10,621 nt of DNA from Candidatus Latescibacterota bacterium (GTDB lineage Bacteria; Latescibacterota; MVCY01), in NCBI GenBank assembly GCA_030608245.1, contig JAUWEO010000036.1, positions 1 through 10,621 of the forward strand, given 5' to 3'. Position numbers and translations under genes: made by a program. Below the pieces are notes generated by a model. It saw nothing but the letters and a program-made list of their open reading frames with translations, ran no database searches and was not told the origin of the DNA. This document shows positions 1-5,654 of the stretch, one piece after another. The stretch's first letter is position 1. The number at the start of each line of letters is the position of its first letter.

Positions 1-696
1 AAAGAGGATGAAACTCACCACCCCACTGATGGCCATAAGAGCCCCAACCTCCAAATCAGCCTTCTGGGGAAAGGCTCGCCTCAGCCAAAGGAAGGGAATG
101 GCGCTCAATGTACCTGCCAGATAGTAGAGAAATGTGAACTGCACGATATAGCTGCTTAACTGCTTTTCCACCAAAGCCTTGTTACACAGCATTATCAAGC
201 CGGTACCCAGGAAGGCAATGATCAACATCGCTATCCAGCCCCAGAACTCTCGTTTTGTTGCAAATTCTGGTTTGGCCGGACTTGTCCTTCCCTGGTCCAC
301 TCCTAAAAGCACCAAGGCCACCACCGTACCCACTGCTCCCAGGATTTGCCTACCAGAGGGGGATTCCTTCCACAAAACTACGGAAGCAATCAAAGGAATG
401 ACAATGGAGAGGGCTATCACCGTCCAGGAGATGGAGAGGTTTCCTTTTCGGACCACTACGAAGAAGGTAGCTACCGAAATAAAGAAACAAACTCCCGCGA
501 ATAGTCCCAGCAGAATCACCAAGGAGGGAAGTACTCTTAGCTGGGCTGTAACCAGTATGTACAGAAAACTCAAGACTGTCCCCACAACCAGCATCGAGCC
601 GTTTACCGCTACTGGATTGCAGCCCTGCCGATGGGCAATTTTATAGCAAAGGGAGAAAATGGAGGTAAAAAAAGCAGAGAGTAGAACAAACGCCAC
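1..696 (-). CDS. EamA/DMT-superfamily permease (3' end beyond window)
   Basis: Integral membrane transporter of the drug/metabolite (EamA) type; substrate unknown. Seen: 232 open codons from a GTG at 696-694 to the window edge, giving a strongly hydrophobic protein that begins VAFVLLSAFF. Several membrane segments follow (around residues 1-20, 33-50, 58-80, 90-110, 117-132), then a charged linker near 135-150 and a second half with helices near 152-170 and 182-200, as expected for two tandem EamA repeats. The family usually has about 280-300 residues, so roughly 50-70 residues are missing beyond the edge. It lies 34 bases after the amidohydrolase stop on the same strand, so the two are probably co-transcribed. 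Start choice is uncertain: no other start codon exists in this frame after the preceding stop, and the only Shine-Dalgarno-like AGAAGGG sits a long 13 bases upstream. A GTG at 734 overlapping the previous stop would fit only with one extra base in an A-run near 701-705. Confidence 0.8.
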   Translation of the reverse strand, partial: MAFVLLSAFFTSIFSLCYKIAHRQGCNPVAVNGSMLVVGTVLSFLYILVTAQLRVLPSLVILLGLFAGVCFFISVATFFVVVRKGNLSISWTVIALSIVIPLIASVVLWKESPSGRQILGAVGTVVALVLLGVDQGRTSPAKPEFATKREFWGWIAMLIIAFLGTGLIMLCNKALVEKQLSSYIVQFTFLYYLAGTLSAIPFLWLRRAFPQKADLEVGALMAISGVVSFILF

Positions 697-730
697 GGTG
701 TTTTTCGGACCCTTCTGGGATGCTTCGTTT

Positions 731-1564
731 TCACAACCCTAATAGTTTCTGGGCATTTCTGAAGGCTATTTTATCCAAGGCCTCTTTGCTTATGCCGGAA
801 TTTCGCAGATGTTCTGCATTGGGGATCTGCTGTCCCTTGTAGACAAGATCCGTTCCGAAAAGCAGTTTGTTTTGATTCCGTTCCAAGAAACTGTGGGCGA
901 ATTCTTTGTCTCTGGTCATAGCGTTGTCGCCCGAGCCAGCGGACAGATCCCCGTAGATATTGGGATAGGTCTGAAGCAGATAATCCACCCGACCGCCGGG
1001 GACTATCTTTCTCTGGGGATAACCTCCCACATCTTCTGTGAGCACCTCGGCTGAGATCTCACTCCACCAGTGGGTAGCATGGGCGATGAAAACAGTCTGG
1101 GGGAATTCCTGCAGCATCTTTTCCAACCTGGGCAGACCTATTTGGTCTCGATTCCGGTAGCAGTCCATGTGGACTATGATAGGGATTTCCAATTCCTCGC
1201 AGGCAGCGTATATCTTCTGGAGCCTCTTGTCGTCCACCCAAAGTCCCGACAGCGATTCTCCAAATCCCCGGCAACCTTTTTCTACGTAGTTTTTAATCAT
1301 AGGGAGGGGATCAAAGCTGGATGGGTCCCTGCGCCGAGGATCCACACTGCAAAAAGGGATAAACCGGTCCGGATGTCGCCTGGCAGCGGTTATCACTTGG
1401 GTTGTGGTTACATAATAGTCGGTCTCCTCAGGATTTTCGATGGGCAGGAGACAGGCTTTTTCGATACCCAACTCATCCATTTTGATCAATATGTCTCTTG
1501 TGGTTAGCCTCGGTTTACCATAAATTAACTTGCCGATATGCACGTGGATGTCTACCCAGTTCAT
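731..1564 (-). CDS. Amidohydrolase-2-type TIM-barrel metal-dependent hydrolase
   Basis: Cytosolic hydrolase or decarboxylase-like enzyme of the amidohydrolase family (PF04909 type); the substrate cannot be told from sequence. Seen: 277 residues, near the usual length. The N-terminal metal-binding pair is H7 and H9 (DIHVHIG). H132 (IIVHMD) and H162 (FIAHATHWW) fit the strand-5 and strand-6 histidines, and D239 (LLFGTDLVYKG) fits the catalytic aspartate at strand 8, so the active site looks intact. No signal peptide is visible. The ATG at 1564 is preceded by GAGGAG eight bases upstream, a strong ribosome binding site. The gene follows tRNA-Ala and its terminator on the minus strand and precedes the EamA permease. 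The pair may take up and degrade, or excrete, one small molecule (inference). I found no convincing separate promoter between the terminator and the start, so the unit may depend on readthrough or on a weak promoter near 1580-1625. Confidence 0.9.
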   Translation of the reverse strand: MNWVDIHVHIGKLIYGKPRLTTRDILIKMDELGIEKACLLPIENPEETDYYVTTTQVITAARRHPDRFIPFCSVDPRRRDPSSFDPLPMIKNYVEKGCRGFGESLSGLWVDDKRLQKIYAACEELEIPIIVHMDCYRNRDQIGLPRLEKMLQEFPQTVFIAHATHWWSEISAEVLTEDVGGYPQRKIVPGGRVDYLLQTYPNIYGDLSAGSGDNAMTRDKEFAHSFLERNQNKLLFGTDLVYKGQQIPNAEHLRNSGISKEALDKIAFRNAQKLLGL

Positions 1565-1625
1565 TGTTTTTCTCCTCGGTTGGTGTTATTATCCTATCAT
1601 GCTGATCTTGGAGAGTCTGGGGTGG

Positions 1626-1664
1626 TTAACAAAAATCTCGCCACTGCCGGCAAATGACGAGATT
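1626..1664 (-). terminator. Intrinsic terminator after tRNA-Ala(GGC)
   Basis: Read on the minus strand, AATCTCGTCA (1664-1655) pairs with TGGCGAGATT (1643-1634). This is a 10-bp stem with one T-G pair and an 11-base loop containing GCCGGC, followed by a short T-rich tail (TTTGTT). It begins nine bases after the tRNA 3' end, the expected place for a tRNA transcript terminator. The U-tract is short, so termination may be partial and allow expression of the amidohydrolase gene downstream. Confidence 0.75.
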
Positions 1665-1672
1665 CAAAAGAG

Positions 1673-1744
1673 TGGAGCTGGAGGGAGTCGGACCCTCGAC
1701 TTCTTGTCTGCCAGACAAGCGCTCTCCCGCTGAGCTACAGCCCC
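1673..1744 (-). tRNA. tRNA-Ala, anticodon GGC
   Basis: A 72-base cloverleaf folds fully. The acceptor GGGGCTG pairs with CAGCTCC and includes the G3-U70 pair that marks alanine tRNAs. The D stem is GCTC/GAGC and the anticodon stem CTTGT/ACAAG, with loop CTGGCAG giving anticodon GGC (reads GCC and GCU). The T stem is GAGGG/CCCTC and the discriminator base is A. The 3' CCA is not encoded (the DNA continues CTC), so it must be added by a nucleotidyltransferase. The T loop reads TCCGACT, with C where nearly all elongator tRNAs have U55. It has a strong promoter upstream and a terminator downstream. Confidence 0.95.
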
Positions 1745-1812
1745 ATGTCCTTCTTAAGATGCGATTTTTCAAATCTTGCTCAAAGGTCTATAGATTATGA
1801 TTTGTGGAAAAT

Positions 1813-1841
1813 AATATAGCAGCAGGGCGGTAATGTGTCAA
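1813..1841 (-). promoter_or_regulatory. Sigma-70-type promoter of tRNA-Ala(GGC)
   Basis: Read on the minus strand: a perfect -35 box TTGACA (1841-1836), a 17-base spacer, and -10 box TATATT (1818-1813). The predicted start near 1806 leaves about 60 bases of leader before the mature tRNA. The match to the consensus is strong, as expected for a stable-RNA promoter. Confidence 0.85.
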
Positions 1842-1935
1842 GTAAAAAAACACCTTGTTGAAGGAAAAAATGCTCTGATATTACCAAAAAGGCATCAATG
1901 ACTCCCGGGGGGGATACCAAGTTCAGAAATTCCCC

Positions 1936-1964
1936 TTGACAATCGCCGTTTGTTTTCGTATGAT
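1936..1964 (+). promoter_or_regulatory. Sigma-70-type promoter of the tonB-like gene
   Basis: A perfect -35 box TTGACA (1936-1941), exactly 17 bases, then -10 box TATGAT (1959-1964). The predicted start near 1971 gives a leader of about 145 bases before the ATG at 2115. It diverges from the tRNA promoter; the two -35 boxes are about 95 bases apart (1842-1935), a stretch in which I see no gene. Confidence 0.8.
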
Positions 1965-2114
1965 TTTGTCAGATCTCATTAAGAACACGCTGCGGTCAAG
2001 ATTGATTGAAAAAACGATCGACATCGACTTTAACTTAATGATGTCCAAAATAGGGAAACCTATGCAACTTAAAATCAACACCAGCAGATGTCTTATATCT
2101 GGGAGGTAGAGTAG
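1965..2114 (+). other. Long 5' leader of the tonB-like gene, no gene seen
   Basis: About 145 transcribed bases separate the predicted start site from the ATG. The stretch is AT-rich and ends in a strong ribosome binding site, GGGAGGT at 2101-2107, seven bases before the start. I see no intrinsic terminator, no riboswitch core I can name, and only a weak 5-bp hairpin (2085-2101) touching the ribosome binding site. The length leaves room for post-transcriptional control, but nothing visible proves it. Confidence 0.4.
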
Positions 2115-2753
2115 ATGATAATAAGACGAAAGAATCCTGAGGTTGACCTAAAACTTAAGTACAATAAAGTACTGGAGAATTGTCTGATACTGTCGCTGGC
2201 GATCCTTCTGGTCCTTTTTCTCTCCAGCAGCAGCATGGAACTAACGCCGTATGCGAAGACGGTTCAACAGGAGATCATCAAGGTTGAGGACATTCCGGAG
2301 ACTCATCAGGTAAAGAAACTGCCGCCGCCGCCCCCACGGCCGTCGGTGCCTATTGAGACAGAGCGGGAAGATGTATCCGAGGAGGTAACCATAGAGAGCA
2401 CTGAGTTGGATTTAGACGAACCCCCTTTGCCACCTCCACCCCCTCCGGCTCCACCACCCACTGAGCCAGTATTTGAATTCTACCAGGTCTCTGAGCCCCC
2501 GGTTACGATCAGAGAAGTGATCCCCGAATATCCAGAGATCGCCCGTAAAGCGGGAATAGAGGGAAAGGTGTTCACAAAACTGCTGGTAAACCAGCAAGGC
2601 CGAGTAGACAGTGTAGCCGTGCTGAAAGGACCTGAAGTGTTTATAGATGCTGCCGTCAAAGCCGCAACACAACTGAGGTTCAAACCCGCACGGCAAAACG
2701 ACAAACCAGTGAGAGTCTGGGTTTCACAGGTATTTGTCTTCCGACTCAAATAA
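2115..2753 (+). CDS. TonB-family energy-transducing protein
   Basis: Inner-membrane anchored periplasmic protein that, by family, passes proton-motive energy from ExbB/ExbD to outer-membrane TonB-dependent receptors. Seen: 212 residues; a charged cytoplasmic start (MIIRRKNPEVDLKLKY), one membrane segment at about 22-38, then a periplasmic spacer with two proline-rich stretches (70-76 and 103-115) around acidic residues 81-102. A TonB C-terminal domain at about 133-212 carries the typical YPEIARKAGIEGKV and LRFKPA motifs. The N-terminal style is common in FCB-type bacteria. Odd: the transmembrane segment has a serine (S27) but leucine (L31) where the usual S-x3-H motif has the histidine needed for ExbB/D coupling. 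No exbB or exbD lies nearby. A strong ribosome binding site and a consensus promoter precede it. It could serve a receptor or act as an envelope linker; the domain assignment is firm, the energising role less so. Confidence 0.92.
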   Translation: MIIRRKNPEVDLKLKYNKVLENCLILSLAILLVLFLSSSSMELTPYAKTVQQEIIKVEDIPETHQVKKLPPPPPRPSVPIETEREDVSEEVTIESTELDLDEPPLPPPPPPAPPPTEPVFEFYQVSEPPVTIREVIPEYPEIARKAGIEGKVFTKLLVNQQGRVDSVAVLKGPEVFIDAAVKAATQLRFKPARQNDKPVRVWVSQVFVFRLK

Positions 2754-2899
2754 ATAGCAGTGCCTGTATCCGCATTCTGTTATGTACAGGTGCATCTGGG
2801 TGGACCGGTCCTGTCTATCCTGTCTCATTGCATCACAGAGATCTACACCTGATTGTAAATTTCCCTCTTGTGATTCTTGCCTCGGGGAAGGAGTGAAAA

Positions 2900-3856
2900 A
2901 TGAACCAATTATGTCCGGATTTCGAAAAACCACTATTGGAATTGGAAGAAAAAATCGCTGAGATGCGCAAGTACGCTGAGACTGAGGGGATTGACCTCTC
3001 GGAGGAGCTGGAAAAGTTGGAGCAGAAAACAGAAAAACTCCGGGAGAAGACATATTCAAAGCTCACCGCTTGGCAACGAGTTCAACTTGCCCGTCATCCC
3101 CAACGCCCCTATACCTTAGACTATATTCGACTGATAACTACAGATTTTGTAGAGTTACACGGCGACCGCGGCTTTGCTGATGACTCGGCTGTCGTGGCCG
3201 GATTAGCCAGATTAGGCGGTAACCCGGTGGCCATTGTGGGACATCAAAAAGGAAGAACCACCAAAGAAAAACTTCACCGCAATTTTGGCATGCCTCATCC
3301 TGAGGTGTACAGCAAGGCACTCCGAATTATGCAGTTATCTGCTAAATTTAAAAGGCCCGTTATCTGTCTCGTCGACACCCCCGGTGCCCACCCCGGCCTG
3401 GAGGCCGAAGAGAGAGGGCAGGCAGAAGCTATCGCCAGAAACCTCTATGAGATGTCACACCTGCCCGTACCCATAATTGTGGTGGTCATTGGAGAGGGTG
3501 CCAGCGGTGGTGCCCTTGGTATCGGAGTGGGCGATCGACTGATGATGATGGAAAACACCTGGTATTCGGTCATCTCCCCTGAGGGCTGCGCTGCCATCTT
3601 GTGGAGAACCAAAGAGAAAAAGGAGGAAGCCGCCGAGACCCTGAAGTTGACGGCTCAAGATATAGCGGAATTGGGCCTGATCGACGAGATTATACCCGAA
3701 CCCTTCGGCGGTGCCCACCGGGACTGGGAAAAAGCAGCCCAGCTGCTTAAATCACACATCTTGAAACACCTCTCCGAGCTCACACAAGTCCCCACCAACC
3801 ACTTGATTAAAGAGAGAATAGAGAAATTTGACCGCATGGGGGTGTGGAAGGAGTGA
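2900..3856 (+). CDS. accA: Acetyl-CoA carboxylase carboxyltransferase subunit alpha
   Basis: Alpha subunit of the carboxyltransferase that moves the carboxyl group from carboxybiotin to acetyl-CoA, giving malonyl-CoA in the first committed step of fatty acid synthesis; cytosolic, working as an alpha2-beta2 complex with AccD. Seen: 318 residues, the normal bacterial length. A coiled-coil-like N-terminus (DFEKPLLELEEKI, then Glu/Lys-rich to about 55) is followed by WQRVQLARHPQRP (58-70), FVELHGDRGFADD (83-95), GHQKGRTTKEK (114-124), NFGMPHPEGY-like NFGMPHPEVY (128-137), DTPGAHPG (159-166), GEGASGGAL (198-206) and SVISPEGCA (223-231), all AccA signatures. The ATG is preceded by GGAAGGAG. One odd residue: V136 in place of the common glycine in the HPEGY motif. 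No accD, accB or accC is in the window, which is usual for bacteria with dispersed acc genes. The 146 bases upstream hold no promoter I can defend, so it may be read from the tonB-like promoter. Confidence 0.97.
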   Translation: MNQLCPDFEKPLLELEEKIAEMRKYAETEGIDLSEELEKLEQKTEKLREKTYSKLTAWQRVQLARHPQRPYTLDYIRLITTDFVELHGDRGFADDSAVVAGLARLGGNPVAIVGHQKGRTTKEKLHRNFGMPHPEVYSKALRIMQLSAKFKRPVICLVDTPGAHPGLEAEERGQAEAIARNLYEMSHLPVPIIVVVIGEGASGGALGIGVGDRLMMMENTWYSVISPEGCAAILWRTKEKKEEAAETLKLTAQDIAELGLIDEIIPEPFGGAHRDWEKAAQLLKSHILKHLSELTQVPTNHLIKERIEKFDRMGVWKE

Positions 3857-3874
3857 GACCCAGAGAGGTGGGAC

Positions 3875-4076
3875 CTTTTGATTAAGGTGCCAATGTACAA
3901 CAGCAGCGGCTACGGGCAGTGCTTGACCAGAAAGGCCAAAGCGGCAGGCACAGCGTCCTCTGGGACGGAAAAGATGACCTGGGCAAGGAGGATGTCTCCA
4001 GCGGGTCTATTTCTATGGGCTAACAGTGAACGAGGGGAGCTGTGGAAAAACGAAGAAAATGCTGCTGATCCGATAA
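3875..4076 (+). pseudogene. Decayed C-terminal remnant of a FlgD-type Ig-like (sorting-tail) domain
   Basis: Joining three frames gives the end of a FlgD Ig-like or type-A-sorting-like domain, as found at the C-terminus of many exported FCB-group proteins. Frame A (from 3875): LLIKVPMYNSSG, the first strand. Frame B (from 3907): LRAVLDQKGQSG, then RHSVLWDGKDDLG and a serine-rich turn SSG ending near 4005. Frame C (from 4008): YFYGLTVNEG, then KKMLLIR and a TAA stop at 4074-4076. The H-x-V-x-W-D-G-x-D-D-x-G core and the YFY...KKM(L)LIR ending are characteristic. Each frame change equals loss of one base, near 3907-3911 and 4005-4008. Only about 65 codons remain and the stop of accA lies 18 bases upstream, so most of the original gene is gone. 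Its stop is 25 bases before the lipoprotein start, so it was probably once in the same operon. Two sequencing errors could mimic the shifts but not the missing 5' part. Confidence 0.72.
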
Positions 4077-4101
4077 ATATCTGCACAGAAAGGAGGGCAT
4101 C

Positions 4102-5499
4102 ATGAAATCAGAAATGCGAATCATAGCAATTACGTTGCTGTGCGCCGCCCTTTTGGTAGGCTGCTCGGATAAGATCTTCTATGAGTCGAAGACCACAGGG
4201 TCAATTGTGGGAAAGGTTGTCCAAAACGACAGCGGCGCCAAAATTAGAGTCAGTCAAGGTGTGCCCGTTGATTCAACATCGATCGACCCCTCAAATGGGA
4301 TGTTCCGGTTTGATGAGCTACCGGCAGGAAACTATGTCTTAGAAATTGAGACTCTCGATTTTTCCCTACACACCATCCCCAATGTGGTGGTGGACGGCGG
4401 AAGGGTAACCTATATTGGAGAAATCCCTCTGTCAAAAAACGTCCCTGTGGTGTTGTCGTATTATCCCGGTAATGGCTCAGAGATAGTGCTGGAGAAGGGG
4501 AATAACTGGTCAAATCTCTTCATCTCCATCAGATTTTCCAGAGAGATGGACAGGAAGAGCATAGAGGATGCCCTTTCGATATCCCCAAGCGTTGAGGGCC
4601 TCTTCGAATGGAATGAATATAGGACATATTGGTGGGGAGAAGGATACCGATCATGGAAAGATGCTGCTGAGGCTGCCGGTGGTGCTCAGATTACAACATA
4701 CAGCCATATCAATTCGTTCACATTCCTGTTTTCACCTAAGGACTCCTTTTCTGATACTACCTACTATGTGACACTATCAACTACGGCCTGTGATACGGCG
4801 GGGAACCATTTTGATCTTCCCTTCCGGCTCTCATTTAAAACAATCCAGGCGTCTTATTCACTGCCGTATATCCAGACTGACCCCTATGATGGCCAAATGG
4901 ATGTGCCTCTTATCTGTCTAAATGGCATCCGGATTACCTTCCCCAAACGGATGGATGAGGACTCTGTGGAGGAGCTTCTGACTATCTCCCCGGACACAGA
5001 CCCCACTCTGATCTGGCCCGAGGATAATCAGTTGACTATCTGGACCGGAGGAGTCCTCACAGCGGATACCACTTATACCATCAAGATAGACGGGAGTGCC
5101 CACGACTTAGACGGGGAGAAATTAGGTGAAGACTTTGAGTTTTCGTTTACTACCCAGGCGGTCCAGGTAGCGAGCACCATCCCTCGAAAAGGTGAGCTTT
5201 TCGTCGATCTTAAGCCCGAGATAGTAATGCAATTCAACACCTGGATGTCAAAAAAATCTGTAAAAGAGGGCTTCAAGATCGAACCTGAAGTGGTTGGGGA
5301 GTTTAGCTTTGTGGAGCGAAAAGAATATAGATATGGAAGGGAGTACACTGTCATAGAGAAAGATAAGATCAAATTCGTTCCTGGACGCAGGTTGCTCCCG
5401 AACACCAAATATACTATAACCTTAGATCCCCCAGCGGTTGACTTGTATGGGACAGAACTCACCCCTTATATTTTCTCATTCATAACTCGACCAGAATAA
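4102..5499 (+). CDS. Lipoprotein with a carboxypeptidase-regulatory-like domain and three Big_5 Ig-like domains
   Basis: Predicted envelope lipoprotein of 465 residues. Seen: a signal peptide ending in a lipobox LVGC with lipidated C21, followed by Ser22, which would not by itself retain the protein in the inner membrane. Residues about 32-111 form a beta-rich domain (GSIVGKVV ... FRFDELPAGNYVLEIE) of the carboxypeptidase-regulatory type. Three Big_5-type Ig-like repeats follow at about 117-247, 256-352 and 357-463. Each has the pattern of an opening proline/YPG or IPRKGE turn, a 'F(S/P/N)..M' strand (IRFSREMD, ITFPKRMD, MQFNTWMS), a 'SIEDALSISP'-like helix and strand, and a closing LSFKT, FSFTT or FSFIT strand. 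The first repeat holds a Trp/Tyr-rich insertion (about 168-200). A strong site, AGGAGGG, lies five bases before the ATG. Function is not known; such proteins are often structural or surface-exposed. It probably belongs to the accA transcript. Confidence 0.88.
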   Translation: MKSEMRIIAITLLCAALLVGCSDKIFYESKTTGSIVGKVVQNDSGAKIRVSQGVPVDSTSIDPSNGMFRFDELPAGNYVLEIETLDFSLHTIPNVVVDGGRVTYIGEIPLSKNVPVVLSYYPGNGSEIVLEKGNNWSNLFISIRFSREMDRKSIEDALSISPSVEGLFEWNEYRTYWWGEGYRSWKDAAEAAGGAQITTYSHINSFTFLFSPKDSFSDTTYYVTLSTTACDTAGNHFDLPFRLSFKTIQASYSLPYIQTDPYDGQMDVPLICLNGIRITFPKRMDEDSVEELLTISPDTDPTLIWPEDNQLTIWTGGVLTADTTYTIKIDGSAHDLDGEKLGEDFEFSFTTQAVQVASTIPRKGELFVDLKPEIVMQFNTWMSKKSVKEGFKIEPEVVGEFSFVERKEYRYGREYTVIEKDKIKFVPGRRLLPNTKYTITLDPPAVDLYGTELTPYIFSFITRPE

Positions 5500-5614
5500 G
5501 TCGGTTATCCCTGGTAGTACCTGACAACAAGCAGTTGTTTCGGCTATTCAACACGATTTTTAAAACTGCGAATGAATTTTACATCGGATTAGGGCAGAAG
5601 AACCACTTTTGTAC
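5500..5614. other. Intergenic stretch between lipoprotein and larA-like genes
   Basis: I see no gene here. A small hairpin ACAAC/GTTGT at 5524-5538 followed by two T residues is too weak to call a terminator. An AT-rich tract near 5556-5582 could be an upstream element of the following promoter. Confidence 0.4.
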
Positions 5615-5644
5615 TTGACAAAAGGGGCTCTCTTTCGCTATCTT
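5615..5644 (+). promoter_or_regulatory. Promoter abutting the larA-like gene, possibly leaderless
   Basis: A perfect -35 box TTGACA (5615-5620), 18 bases, then TATCTT (5639-5644; four of six consensus positions). Transcription would begin near 5651, only a few bases before the TTG/ATG start at 5652/5655. A TATAGA at 5645-5650 is an alternative -10 but the spacing (24) is too long. No Shine-Dalgarno sequence precedes the gene, which agrees with a leaderless or nearly leaderless mRNA. Confidence 0.55.
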
Positions 5645-5654
5645 TATAGACTTG

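Noticed and set aside
179..646. A 155-codon plus-strand reading frame
   Set aside because: It lies opposite the EamA permease, whose minus-strand product has clear membrane segments; the plus-strand product has no family resemblance or ribosome site.
1530..1733. Plus-strand frame of 67 codons ending in GGSRTLDF
   Set aside because: It runs across the reverse strand of tRNA-Ala, and this kind of peptide is a well-known artefact of reading through a tRNA gene.
2085..2101. Hairpin CAGAT/ATCTG touching the tonB-like ribosome site
   Set aside because: Only five base pairs with a seven-base loop; too weak to claim as a regulatory switch without comparative support.
2754..2899. Inverted-repeat-like TGCCTGTA / TACAGGTGCA before accA
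   Set aside because: The arms match only with a gap and there is no T-run, so it is neither a good terminator nor a convincing operator.
3878..4105. A single open frame of 75 codons after accA (TTG start, MIKVPMYN...)
   Set aside because: Only its first dozen residues and no later part fit the FlgD-Ig pattern; the pattern continues in two other frames, so the open frame is a by-product of frameshifted decay.
5524..5540. Hairpin ACAAC/GTTGT after the lipoprotein gene
   Set aside because: Short AT-rich stem with only a short T tail; not enough for an intrinsic terminator.
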